Of a stretch of DNA of 34,646 nucleotides, positions 1 to 7,816 are shown one piece after another. The DNA comes from Mesorhizobium sp. ORS 3359 (GTDB lineage Bacteria; Pseudomonadota; Alphaproteobacteria; Rhizobiales; Rhizobiaceae), in contig CCNC01000113.1 in the NCBI GenBank assembly GCA_000824845.1, positions 1-34,646 on the forward strand, in the 5' to 3' direction. Below the pieces are notes generated by a model. The model did no database searches. It was not told the DNA's origin and saw only the letters and a program-made list of their open reading frames with translations. Position 1 is the first letter of the stretch. Every line of letters begins with the position of its first letter. Both the position numbers and the translations under genes were made by a program.

Positions 1-39
1 CTCGGACGAAACCTGTCGTCCCGCCCGTCCCCGATTTGA

Positions 40-1110
40 ATGGCTCCCCTGATGACCGATACCGACCTGATCCCCGTTTTCGACGGACATAACGACACGC
101 TGTTGCGACTCTATCAGTCGAAGGAAGCCGATGTCGAAAAGCTGTTCATCGAGGGGACGCCGGGCGGCCATATCGACCTGCCGCGCGCCAGGAAGGGCGG
201 CTTTGCCGGCGGCATGTTCGCGATCTTCCCGCCGCCGGTCGAAAAGTCGAGGCGCAGCGCGGTGCCGCCGGCGCCAAGCGACAATGAGCCTTTGCCGCCG
301 GAACTGCCGCAGGCCGAGGCGATCACCTCGACCATCGGCATGGCTTCGATCCTGTTCCGACTGGAGCGCGCCGGCGCGCTGACCGTCTGCCGCAGCGCCG
401 GCGATGTGCGGGACGCCATGGCGAAAGGCTCGATCGCGGCGATTTTCCACATTGAAGGCGTCGAGGCGATCGATCCTGGGCTTGCCATGCTCGACGTGCT
501 GCACGCCGCCGGGCTGCGTTCGCTAGGCATCGTCTGGAGCCGCCCGAATGCTTTCGGCAATGGCGTGCCGTTCCGCTTCCCATCCTCGCCCGATACCGGG
601 CCTGGCCTCACCGATGCCGGCAAGGCGCTGGTCAAGGCCTGCAACCAGCTCAGGATCATGATCGACCTCTCGCATCTCAACGAGAAGGGTTTTCGCGACG
701 TGGCCGCGCTCAGCGACGCGCCGCTGGTCGCGACCCACTCGAATGTGCATGCGATCTGCGGCCATTCGCGCAACCTGACTGACTGGCAGCTCGGCGCGAT
801 CCGCGAATCGGGCGGCATAGTCGGCCTCAACTTCGCCACCGGATTCCTGCGCGAGGATGGCCGCATGAACGCCGACACCAGCATCGACATCATGGTGCGC
901 CACATCGATTCGCTCTTACAGGCTCTGGGCGAGGACGGCGTCGGACTTGGCTCCGATTTCGATGGCGCCATGATCCCGGCCCCCATCGGCGACGTCGCCG
1001 GCCTGCCCAAGCTCATCGATGCGCTGGCGGCTCGCGGCTTCGGGCGCGCGCTGATCGAGAAGATCGCTTACCGGAACTGGCTGAGCGTGCTGGAACGAAC
1101 AATAGGGTGA
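40..1110 (+). CDS. Membrane dipeptidase, peptidase family M19
   Basis: A zinc dipeptidase of the renal-dipeptidase (M19) family, which hydrolyses dipeptides and in some members D-amino-acid or beta-lactam-like substrates. The 356-residue length is typical. Visible metal-site motifs are DGHND near the N-terminus, the bridging glutamate in HIEG, and the two later histidines in THSN and GHSRN; GSDFDG near the C-terminus is also characteristic. No signal peptide is visible, so a cytoplasmic enzyme is likely. Two in-frame ATGs (40 and 52) are possible starts and neither has a clear Shine-Dalgarno. It converges on the small gene ending at 1265 with a large stem-loop repeat between them. Its link to the amine locus beside it is not shown by sequence. 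The family call is firm; the substrate is unknown. Confidence 0.93.
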   Translation: MAPLMTDTDLIPVFDGHNDTLLRLYQSKEADVEKLFIEGTPGGHIDLPRARKGGFAGGMFAIFPPPVEKSRRSAVPPAPSDNEPLPPELPQAEAITSTIGMASILFRLERAGALTVCRSAGDVRDAMAKGSIAAIFHIEGVEAIDPGLAMLDVLHAAGLRSLGIVWSRPNAFGNGVPFRFPSSPDTGPGLTDAGKALVKACNQLRIMIDLSHLNEKGFRDVAALSDAPLVATHSNVHAICGHSRNLTDWQLGAIRESGGIVGLNFATGFLREDGRMNADTSIDIMVRHIDSLLQALGEDGVGLGSDFDGAMIPAPIGDVAGLPKLIDALAARGFGRALIEKIAYRNWLSVLERTIG

Positions 1111-1122
1111 GACCCTATCGAT

Positions 1123-1240
1123 ATTCAGGTGATGCCGGCCTGCAAACAGCGGCTCTCTGCGCTTCCGGTGCTCACGTACTTTAAGTACGCTCCGCTCCGG
1201 TTCTCGAGAGCCACTGTTTTCGACTCGGCCTGACCTGAAT
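1123..1240. repeat. Long inverted repeat with conserved 50-nt core, copy 1
   Basis: ATTCAGGT (1123-1130) pairs with ACCTGAAT (1233-1240). Inner arms AACAGCGGCTCTC and GAGAGCCACTGTT pair with one mismatch. The centre (1157-1206) is a 50-nt core identical to the core at 18268-18317 and contains the near-palindrome CGTACTTTAAGTACG. It lies between two convergent gene ends, which fits a bidirectional terminator or mRNA 3-prime-end structure, but it has no U-tract of its own. Confidence 0.85.
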
Positions 1241-1264
1241 CTCGACAGCGTCTTGGCGGTGCCA

Positions 1265-1519
1265 TCAGCGGTGGCCCATCCGCTTCAGCCAGTCTTTGCC
1301 GACACCGCGGTCGCGGATGATCGGCAGAGGGTCCTCCTGATCGAGCCGGGCGCAGATGCGGTAGACCTCCAGCGTCTCCGCATTCATCCCGCCGCGCTTG
1401 AAGAAGTACATCGCCGCCGCGTAGCGAGTGCGGCCGGACCACATCTCGCCGAGCGGCGTGTTGACCAGCTGCCACTGCTCGGCGGCTTCCGCCTCCAGGT
1501 CTTCCGCTTGGCTTGCCAT
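1265..1519 (-). CDS. Small conserved-looking protein of unknown function, coupled to GcvT-like gene
   Basis: An 84-residue soluble, charged protein that I do not recognise. The ATG at 1519 lies 2 nt after the stop codon of the upstream GcvT-like gene, so the pair is probably translationally coupled. The N-terminus is rich in Glu/Ala, followed by an aromatic stretch (YAAAMYFFKRGG) and a C-terminal basic tail ending in KRMGHR. There is a single Cys and no metal-binding motif. As last gene of the oxidoreductase/GcvT operon it may be a small subunit or chaperone of one of those enzymes; this is inference from position only. The reading frame extends much further upstream inside the GcvT-like gene, but that extension is a shadow. 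Confidence 0.7.
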   Translation of the reverse strand: MASQAEDLEAEAAEQWQLVNTPLGEMWSGRTRYAAAMYFFKRGGMNAETLEVYRICARLDQEDPLPIIRDRGVGKDWLKRMGHR

Positions 1520-1521
1520 CG

Positions 1522-2757
1522 TCAAAAGTCCGCCGGTGGGTTGGCGGTGCGGCGGTCGAGCTTGATGAAGGGCCGCGGCACCACCTTCGCCTTCTTCATT
1601 AGCTTCTGGTACTGCAGCTCGCGCATAGCGTAGATCTCGACCCAGAGATCGTCGACGATCGTGTCGCCATAGGGCCGCTGCAAGGAGGCGAGCGCGATGT
1701 TGCGCTTGGCCATGGGCGACCACATCGCCGCGCTGACCAGCCCGACCTCCTGGCTCTTCCTGTAGTAAACGATGGCGTGCTCGGCCGGGATGTTGCCTTC
1801 GATCTCCAGCCCAACCAGCACATGGCGGAGCTTCTTCCTGGCGCGCGCTTCGAGGATGGCGCGGCGGCCGTTGAAGTGGCCCTTGTCCGGATCGATCATG
1901 AAGCCGAGGCCGATCTCGTCGGGCATGCGCAGGCGGTCGGCGCGGATGGCATGCTCGGCAGCTGTGAAGTCGGCATTGGCGACGATCAGCCCGGCTTCCA
2001 GCCTGGCGCGGTTCAGCGCGGTGTAGCCGATGGCGCGGATCCCGCGCAGCTCGCCCGCCGCGATCAGCCGGTCCCAAAGGCTCAGCGCCTTGTGCGCCGG
2101 CACGAACAATTCGTAGCCGAGATCGCCGGTGAAGCCGGTGCGCGAGATGGTGACGGTGCCACCGTCATGCGCGAATTCGGCAAGGTTGAAGATTTTCAGC
2201 CGCTCGACACCGGCAAAGCCCGCGTCGCGCAGGATGGCGAAGGACGTCGGACCCTGCAGCGCCAGTCCGGCAACGGCCTCGGTCTCTTCCTCGACAGTCA
2301 CATCGTATCGAAAAGCGCTGTCGAGCAGCCAAGGCAGATGCCGCTCCTGCGAACACAGGCGGAAGCGTGTCGGCGAGAGCCGGAACAGCGTCCCGTCGTC
2401 GAGCACGAAACCGTCGTCGTCACACCAGGCGGTGTAGTGGACGCGGCCGGGTTTCAGTTTGGTCACGTCGCGCAGCGTGACGCGGTCGAGATAGGCCTCG
2501 GCGTCCGGGCCTTCGATCCGGTATTTGGTCATCGGCGAGATGTCGAACAGCGCCGCCTGGCTCCGGATGGCGAAATATTCCAGCTCCTCGTCCCACAGCG
2601 AATGCGGCGCGCGGTAGCCGGCCCAATTGTACCAATCCTGCTTCAGCCCCAGCGCGTCGATGCGCGGCTGGAACGGAGTGCCGAGGCGCAGCGTGCGGAA
2701 GTGGGATTGGGCTGCGAGGCGAGCCGTGGATGGCTCGATGGTGGCATGACGATTCAT
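1522..2757 (-). CDS. GcvT-family aminomethyltransferase / folate-dependent demethylase
   Basis: A 411-residue protein of the glycine-cleavage T-protein family, which moves one-carbon groups from amines, ethers or thioethers onto tetrahydrofolate. The N-terminal half carries the family pattern, including LFDISPMTKYRIEGPDA and the DD pair at residues 120-121, which matches the catalytic-Asp region of T-proteins. GFTGDLGYELFVP and the C-terminal barrel region are also present. It is somewhat longer than a standard T-protein (about 370), and no P- or H-protein gene is nearby, so it probably acts outside the glycine cleavage system. It follows two FAD oxidoreductases in one operon and shares its locus with a Rieske oxygenase, which fits salvage of methyl groups from a methylated amine. 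GAAGGA upstream supports the ATG at 2757. The exact substrate cannot be read from sequence. Confidence 0.9.
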   Translation of the reverse strand: MNRHATIEPSTARLAAQSHFRTLRLGTPFQPRIDALGLKQDWYNWAGYRAPHSLWDEELEYFAIRSQAALFDISPMTKYRIEGPDAEAYLDRVTLRDVTKLKPGRVHYTAWCDDDGFVLDDGTLFRLSPTRFRLCSQERHLPWLLDSAFRYDVTVEEETEAVAGLALQGPTSFAILRDAGFAGVERLKIFNLAEFAHDGGTVTISRTGFTGDLGYELFVPAHKALSLWDRLIAAGELRGIRAIGYTALNRARLEAGLIVANADFTAAEHAIRADRLRMPDEIGLGFMIDPDKGHFNGRRAILEARARKKLRHVLVGLEIEGNIPAEHAIVYYRKSQEVGLVSAAMWSPMAKRNIALASLQRPYGDTIVDDLWVEIYAMRELQYQKLMKKAKVVPRPFIKLDRRTANPPADF

Positions 2758-2801
2758 GAAGGCATTCCTTCGCCGTAGAGCGCTACTTCGACGAATTTCA
2801 T
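2754..2801 (-). CDS. Possible 15-codon coupling ORF before the GcvT-like gene
   Basis: An ATG at 2801, just after the stop of the upstream oxidoreductase, opens a 15-residue frame whose TGA overlaps the ATG of the GcvT-like gene as ATGA. The frame contains the Shine-Dalgarno of the next gene. It would fill the only non-overlapping gap in this operon. No homology can be claimed for so short a peptide; it may be chance. Confidence 0.2.
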   Translation of the reverse strand: MKFVEVALYGEGMPS

Positions 2802-2803
2802 CC

Positions 2804-4378
2804 TCATGCCCTCATCGCGATGATGCGGCGCGCGGCGTTGAGGCCGGGTGCGCCGGAGACGCCGCCGCCGGGATGCGAGCCGGCGCCGGCAAGGAACAGG
2901 CCTTCGAGCGGCGTGTCGTAGTCCGACCAGCCGGAGACCGGCCGCGACATCAGCATCTGGTCGGCCTGCAACTCGCCATGGTGCCAATGGCCGCCGGGCA
3001 TGCGGTAACGCGCCTCGATGTCGGCGGGCGTCAGAAGCTCGGCGTGGCGCACCGTGGCGCCGATCCCCGGGGCATAGACTTCGAGCTGTGCCATGATTGC
3101 TTTCAGGAGTAGCGGCTTGCCGGCCGTCCAGCCCTCTTTCAGCGCATATGGGGCATACTGCACCACGGCCGAAAGCACGCAGGCGCCGGATGGCACGAGC
3201 GATGGATCGACGAGGCTGGGCAGCGTGATCTCCATCACCGGCTCGGGCGAGAACGCGCCATATTTCGACGGGTTGAAGGCGCGCTCGACATGGTCGGGCG
3301 AAGGCGCGATGACGAGGCGACCCTTATGGCCGGCGGCATCGACGCCTGAGAATTGCGGCGGCCGGTCGAGCGCCAGATGGAGCTTCGCCGCATCGCCCTT
3401 CATGCGGACATTCCGGACCTTGCGCACGAAGCCGGTGTCGACCTCGCGCGGCCCGACCAGATCGAGGATCGTGGTTGCGGGATTGATGGCCGAGATGACG
3501 GTCTTTGCGCGCAGCGTCTCGCCGTTCTGCGTGACGACCCCCACGGCGCGGCCCTTCTCGACGATCACCCTGGCGACCGGCGAAGCGTGACGGATGGAGA
3601 CGCCGGCCTTCTCCGCCGCGGCGCGAATGGCGGCAACGACGGCGCCCATGCCTCCTTTCGGCTGGACTTGCGCGCCCGCAAGGCCGCCGATCTCGCCGGC
3701 AAGTCTGTAGTAGAGACCGAGCAGCGAGGTCGGCGAGCGTGGCCCCAGATGCGAGCCGAGCGTCGCGTCGAAGGCGAGCAGGCCCTTCAGCCGGTCGTCC
3801 GAAAGCTGCTCGTCGAGCAGGTCGTAGACGTTCATCAGAAGCACGCGTAGGAAGTCGCGCATGTCTTCCTTGCCGAGCCGCTTCAACGCCAGCGCCGTCC
3901 GGCCGAGCCCGGTCATCTCGGCCAGCGACATGTTGCCGAGGTCAGGCGGCCGGCGCGACAGGAAAGGCTTAAGCACGCCGGCATAGCGCAGCAATTGCGC
4001 GCGCAGTTGCTTCCAGGCAGCTTGCTCCGAAGGGCTTGCGCCGATCAGCACTTCGCCATAGGCGCCGTGCAGCACTAGCGGGCCGTCCTTGGACAGCGCC
4101 ACCGACGGCACGAAGTCGCCGCGTTCGATCGTCAGCCCGTGGCGTTCCAGCTCCAGCGTCTTCACCACATCGGGATGCAGGCGGTTGAGCAGATGCGCGA
4201 CCGCGGAGACGCGGAAGCCGGGCGCGAACTCCTCGGTGCGCGCGGCGCCGCCGACCTCGTTGCCGGCTTCGAGCAGCAGCACCTTGCGGCCGGATTTCGC
4301 CAGCGTGCCAGCGGCGACGAGGCCGTTATGGCCGCCGCCGATGACGATGGCGTCCCAATTCAGTTCAGATGACGTCAT
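2804..4378 (-). CDS. FAD-dependent oxidoreductase, phytoene-desaturase/PYROXD2-like (copy B)
   Basis: A 524-residue flavoprotein of the amine-oxidase/phytoene-desaturase superfamily. The N-terminal Rossmann motif VIGGGHNG is followed by an acidic residue at the end of the second strand (LLLEA) and then GGAARTEE. The C-terminal FAD motif includes HPGGG (about 502-506) and SGAPGLNAA, typical of the PYROXD2-like branch. There is no carotenoid gene nearby, so carotenoid desaturation is unlikely; oxidation of an amine or acyl compound fits the neighbourhood better. Its start overlaps the end of the paralogous upstream gene by 14 nt (4365-4378), so the two are translated together. The two copies are clearly diverged, which suggests either a heterodimer or two successive oxidation steps. 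Confidence 0.88.
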   Translation of the reverse strand: MTSSELNWDAIVIGGGHNGLVAAGTLAKSGRKVLLLEAGNEVGGAARTEEFAPGFRVSAVAHLLNRLHPDVVKTLELERHGLTIERGDFVPSVALSKDGPLVLHGAYGEVLIGASPSEQAAWKQLRAQLLRYAGVLKPFLSRRPPDLGNMSLAEMTGLGRTALALKRLGKEDMRDFLRVLLMNVYDLLDEQLSDDRLKGLLAFDATLGSHLGPRSPTSLLGLYYRLAGEIGGLAGAQVQPKGGMGAVVAAIRAAAEKAGVSIRHASPVARVIVEKGRAVGVVTQNGETLRAKTVISAINPATTILDLVGPREVDTGFVRKVRNVRMKGDAAKLHLALDRPPQFSGVDAAGHKGRLVIAPSPDHVERAFNPSKYGAFSPEPVMEITLPSLVDPSLVPSGACVLSAVVQYAPYALKEGWTAGKPLLLKAIMAQLEVYAPGIGATVRHAELLTPADIEARYRMPGGHWHHGELQADQMLMSRPVSGWSDYDTPLEGLFLAGAGSHPGGGVSGAPGLNAARRIIAMRA

Positions 4379-5984
4379 GGGCCGGGCTCATATGCAGGGT
4401 CGGCTTGGCGAGATCGCGCAGGATCTCGGCGGCGGCGTTGCGTCCGGGCGCGCCCATGACGCCGCCGCCGGGATGGGTGGAGGAGCCGCACATATAGAGC
4501 CCGCCGACCGGCGAACGGTATTGCGCGTAGCCCGGCACCGGGCGGTTGAAGAGCAGTTGGTCGAAGGTCAGCTCGCCCTGGAAGATATTGCCTTCGGTGA
4601 GGCCGACCTCGGCCTCGATCTCGCGCGGCGTGCGCACCTCCATATGGACGATGCGGTCGCGGAAGCCGGGCGAATATTGCGCGATCTGGGAAATCACGCT
4701 TTCGGCGAAGCCGTCGCGGTCGGCGTCGGTCCAGTCGCGACCGTCTATCTTGGGCGGCGCGTATTGGACGAAGCAGCTCATGAAGTGCTTGCCCGGCGGC
4801 GCCATGGTCGGGTCGAGCGTGGTCGGGATCATCATGTCGAGGAAGGGGTCGGCAGACCAGCGCCCGGCCTTCCAGTCGTCATAGGCGCGCTCCATGCGTT
4901 CGATGGAATCGGTGAAGTGCATGTCGGCGCGGTAGACCGGCGAGTCCTTCGACAGGGCCGGAAACTCGGGCAGCGAATCCAGCGCGATGTTGACCTTGCC
5001 GGACGAGCCGCGGATCTTGAAATTCTTGACACGGCGCAGGAAGATCTCGGGCAGTTCCTTCTCCTCGACCAGCTTCAGGAAGGTGCGCTTGACGTCGGCG
5101 TTGGAGATGACAAGCTTGCCAAAAATCTCCTCGCCGCCGGCGAGCACCACGCCCTTGGCCTTGCCGTTCCTGATCAGCACATGACCGACCTCGGCGCCGG
5201 TGCGGATGGTGCCGCCGGAAGCCTTGAAGGAGGCGGCCAGCGCTCTGGTGACGGCGCCCATGCCGCCGCGCGCATAGCCCCAGGCGCCGACCGAGCCGTC
5301 GACGTCGCCCATATAGTGGTGGAGCAGCACATAGGCGGTGCCCGGCGACATCGGTCCGAGCGCCGTGCCGATGATGCCGGAAAGCGCGAAATTGGCCTTG
5401 ATGACATCGGTCTCGAAATACTCGTCGAGGAAGTCCGAGATCGACATCGTCCAGAAGCGCAGGGTCAGCGCCATCTCCTCGGCCGAGAGGCCGGCGAACT
5501 TCTTGCCGAGATAGAGCAGCTCGCCGAGGTCGCGCGGCTTGAAGCTCGTCGGGTCGGGCGCGGTGCGCATCAAGAGCGGCTGGATGAAGCGGCACTGCCG
5601 CGTGACGTCGCGCGAATAGCGATCATAGGCCTCGGCGTCGCGCTTCGAGAAGCGTGCGAACTCGCGGCGATGCGCATCGTGGTCGCGGTAGTTGGCGAGG
5701 TAGTCGCCGTCGCGGGTGAACACCGCGCCGCCTTCATAGGAGATCACCTGCAGGCCGAAGCGCGGCAGCTCCAGATCGCGCATGATCTCGGGTCGGAACA
5801 GCGAGCAGACATAGGAGCAGTTGGAGTAGCGGAAGCCTGGCGTCAGCTCGCGGCTGGTGGCGGCGCCGCCGACCCAGTCGTTCTTCTCGACCACCAGCAC
5901 GTCCAGGCCGGCGCGCTGCAGATAGCAGGCGTTGACCAGTCCGTTATGTCCGCCGCCGATGACGATCGCGTCCCAGGCCTTCAT
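4365..5984 (-). CDS. FAD-dependent oxidoreductase, phytoene-desaturase/PYROXD2-like (copy A)
   Basis: First gene of the leftward operon, 539 residues. It has the same fold signature as its downstream neighbour: VIGGGHNG at residues 8-15, WVGGAATSREL shortly after, and HPGGG at about 504-508 followed by VMGAPGRNAA. A run of aromatic and Cys residues (YSNCSYVCS) near residue 55 is absent from copy B. No signal peptide or membrane segment is evident. The gene diverges from the methyltransferase operon at 6248; the 263-bp gap between them contains an intergenic repeat and one candidate operator (6145-6160), so this operon could be under the same control. The substrate is unknown; oxidation of an amine-derived compound is inferred from neighbours. 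Confidence 0.9.
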   Translation of the reverse strand: MKAWDAIVIGGGHNGLVNACYLQRAGLDVLVVEKNDWVGGAATSRELTPGFRYSNCSYVCSLFRPEIMRDLELPRFGLQVISYEGGAVFTRDGDYLANYRDHDAHRREFARFSKRDAEAYDRYSRDVTRQCRFIQPLLMRTAPDPTSFKPRDLGELLYLGKKFAGLSAEEMALTLRFWTMSISDFLDEYFETDVIKANFALSGIIGTALGPMSPGTAYVLLHHYMGDVDGSVGAWGYARGGMGAVTRALAASFKASGGTIRTGAEVGHVLIRNGKAKGVVLAGGEEIFGKLVISNADVKRTFLKLVEEKELPEIFLRRVKNFKIRGSSGKVNIALDSLPEFPALSKDSPVYRADMHFTDSIERMERAYDDWKAGRWSADPFLDMMIPTTLDPTMAPPGKHFMSCFVQYAPPKIDGRDWTDADRDGFAESVISQIAQYSPGFRDRIVHMEVRTPREIEAEVGLTEGNIFQGELTFDQLLFNRPVPGYAQYRSPVGGLYMCGSSTHPGGGVMGAPGRNAAAEILRDLAKPTLHMSPAHDVI

Positions 5985-6027
5985 GTGCGCAGAACCTCCA
6001 TCCGGTAGTCCTATCTTCTTGTCTTCT

Positions 6028-6080
6028 TGTTTTTGCGCAACTCCTGACGGAAAACCGCTTCACGCTTTTCCTGGAATTGC
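6028..6080. repeat. Rhizobial intergenic palindromic repeat (GCAATTCC family), copy
   Basis: A stretch beginning TTTTTGCGCAACTCC and ending TTTTCCTGGAATTGC, with CGGAAAACCGCTTCACGC between. Close relatives occur at 23651-23706, and in decayed form around 20600-20670; the start of another is cut by the window end. GCAA(C/T)TCC and GGAATTGC form the stem. I know this type as frequent in Mesorhizobium-like genomes; function unknown. Confidence 0.75.
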
Positions 6081-6144
6081 CCGGTTGCCTTTGTTCTCCG
6101 ATTGCCAGAATTTGGCACGGTTCACCGTTTTTTGTCCAGACATT

Positions 6145-6160
6145 TTGAATGAATGTTCAA
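6145..6160. promoter_or_regulatory. Candidate TetR-type operator, site 1
   Basis: TTGAATGAATGTTCAA, with perfect 5-bp outer arms TTGAA/TTCAA. It lies 87 bp before the methyltransferase ATG and about 160 bp before the divergent oxidoreductase ATG. It matches the sites at 14485-14500 and 17277-17292 in length and arms. A clear -10/-35 pair could not be assigned here in either direction. Confidence 0.7.
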
Positions 6161-6247
6161 CAAATGATGTTGCGTTTTCCTGTTGATGCGCTAGGCTTTG
6201 GCAGCATTCTGGACTGATCCACATCGGCATTTGGGGTTGAAGATCCG

Positions 6248-7042
6248 ATGATCGAAACGGCTGACGCCGAGCCGGAATATGACGACACCGCCATCCGCTT
6301 TCTCGAAGCGTTGTGGGGCGAGGGCTACCTTTCGCCGGGCGGCCCGGACGAGGTCGACCGCGTCATCGAAGGCCTGTCGCTCAAGGGCAAGACGATCCTC
6401 GATATCGGCTGCGGAGCCGGCGGCATCACGCTGCATCTGGTGACAAAGCACGGCGTGGCTCGCGCCGTCGGCTTTGACGTCGAAAAGCCGGTGATCGAGG
6501 CGGCGAGGCGAGGGGCAATAAGGCAAGGCCTCGAGGACCGCGTCGGCTTCGTGCAGGCGCCGCCGGGGCCGCTGCCTTTCGCCGACGCCTCCTTCGACGT
6601 CGTCTTCTCCAAGGACGCGCTTTTGCATGTGCCGGACAAGGATGCGCTGTTCGCTGAAGTCTCCCGCGTGCTGAAGCCCGGCGGGGTCTTCGCAGCATCG
6701 AATTGGATGATCGGGCATGACGGCGAGCCGTCGCCTCAGATGAAGGCCTATGTCGCGGCCGAAGGGCTGTCCTTCGCCATGGCCTCGCCGGCGCGCTACG
6801 CCGAAGCGATGCGGCGCGCCGGCTTCACCGACATCACCATCCGCGACCGCAATCCATGGTACCGCGAGGTCGCGCGCGAAGAGCTTTCGCGGCTCAAGGG
6901 GGCGCTCTACGCGCAGGCCGCGGCAGCGGTCGGCGCGGCCTATGTCGACAAGAACATCAGGACCTGGGAGGCGATGCAGAAGGTGCTTGACAGTGGCGAG
7001 CACCGCCCCACTCATCTGCGCGGTTGGAAGCCGGTCGGATAG
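6248..7042 (+). CDS. Class I SAM-dependent methyltransferase, phosphoethanolamine N-methyltransferase-like
   Basis: A 264-residue methyltransferase. Motif I is DIGCGAGG (residues 52-59); an acidic residue follows in GFDVEKP. Ahead of it is GYLSPGG (26-32), and later comes [15 protein letters not shown] with LKPGGVF. The GYLSPGG and SKDALLH-PDK patterns are those I associate with phosphoethanolamine and related small-amine N-methyltransferases, so a small amino-alcohol or amine substrate is plausible. It opens a rightward operon; the TetR gene begins 6 nt after its stop. It carries a candidate operator upstream. Finding an N-methylating enzyme in a locus that also has two candidate demethylating systems is unusual. 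Confidence is high for the fold and moderate for the substrate class. Confidence 0.9.
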   Translation: MIETADAEPEYDDTAIRFLEALWGEGYLSPGGPDEVDRVIEGLSLKGKTILDIGCGAGGITLHLVTKHGVARAVGFDVEKPVIEAARRGAIRQGLEDRVGFVQAPPGPLPFADASFDVVFSKDALLHVPDKDALFAEVSRVLKPGGVFAASNWMIGHDGEPSPQMKAYVAAEGLSFAMASPARYAEAMRRAGFTDITIRDRNPWYREVAREELSRLKGALYAQAAAAVGAAYVDKNIRTWEAMQKVLDSGEHRPTHLRGWKPVG

Positions 7043-7048
7043 CCGGCG

Positions 7049-7768
7049 ATGCTGGAGACCGTCACTCACATGAAGACCGCAGAGGCTACCGACAATGAGG
7101 CTCAATCGGCACCCAAAGGCGATGCCGAAAAGCGCGGCCGCAAGGCCTCGAAAGAGGTCCGCCGGTTGCAGCTGATCGAGGCGACGATCGATTCGCTGGC
7201 CAAGCGCGGTTATGCCGTAACGACGATGGCCGACGTGGCCGACGGCGCGGGCCTGTCGCGGGGCATCGTCAATTTCCATTTCGAGAGCAAGGAAAAGCTG
7301 CTCATCGCCACGCTGCAGCACATGTATGACGAGTATTCGGCGCACTGGCGCACCGCCTTGCAGAAGGCCGGCGACGATCCGGCGAGACAATTGCAGCAGC
7401 TGGTGTGGGCCGATTTCGACCGCTCGATCTGCAACAAGCGCAAGCTCGCCGCCTGGCTCGCCTTCTGGGGCGAGGCCAAGTCGCGGCCGACCTACCAAGC
7501 GCTGAGCAGCTCGCGCGACGCATGTTACCAGCAGGTCTTCATCGATCTCTGCGCGACGCTCAAGGAAAGCGGCGGATACAGCTATGACCCCCAAGCCATC
7601 GCGCTCGCGCTCAGCGCCATGCTCGAGGGCCTGTGGCTGCGGCTGATGATGGGTACGGAGGACACCACGCGTGAGACGGCGTTGCAGGCGGCAAACGCGT
7701 TTTTGGCCGCCGCCTTCCCGAAACATTATGGCCAGCGAGAAACTGGGGCTAGCAAAAACCGGGGTTAG
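7049..7768 (+). CDS. TetR-family transcriptional regulator, BetI-like
   Basis: A 239-residue regulator with an N-terminal helix-turn-helix at about residues 58-78 (ATTMADVADGAGLSRGIVNF in outline), followed by HFESKEKLL. This pattern resembles BetI, the choline-responsive repressor. The C-terminal ligand domain includes WLAFWGEAKSRP, also BetI-like. The first ATG is at 7049; a second at 7070 would remove seven residues. The first 35 residues are charged and probably disordered. Its place in an operon with uptake and amine-oxidation genes, together with three TTGAA-N6-TTCAA palindromes in this locus, makes it the best candidate for local repressor with an amine or its breakdown product as inducer. 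That assignment is inference. Confidence 0.9.
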   Translation: MLETVTHMKTAEATDNEAQSAPKGDAEKRGRKASKEVRRLQLIEATIDSLAKRGYAVTTMADVADGAGLSRGIVNFHFESKEKLLIATLQHMYDEYSAHWRTALQKAGDDPARQLQQLVWADFDRSICNKRKLAAWLAFWGEAKSRPTYQALSSSRDACYQQVFIDLCATLKESGGYSYDPQAIALALSAMLEGLWLRLMMGTEDTTRETALQAANAFLAAAFPKHYGQRETGASKNRG

Positions 7769-7816
7769 CAACAGCCGGCCAAACAAGACCGGCAAACCAA
7801 AAGAGGATGGAACAGC

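Noticed and set aside
1522..2757. Glycine cleavage system T-protein
   Set aside because: No GcvH or GcvP gene nearby, longer than usual, and embedded in an oxidoreductase operon.
2804..5984. Carotenoid biosynthesis (phytoene desaturase) as function of the tandem oxidoreductases
   Set aside because: No phytoene synthase, cyclase or other carotenoid gene nearby; neighbours are amine-related and the C-terminal motif is PYROXD2-like.
4089..6008. A 639-codon open frame on the plus strand opposite the two oxidoreductases
   Set aside because: Same shadow composition; the opposite strand carries two intact FAD motif sets.
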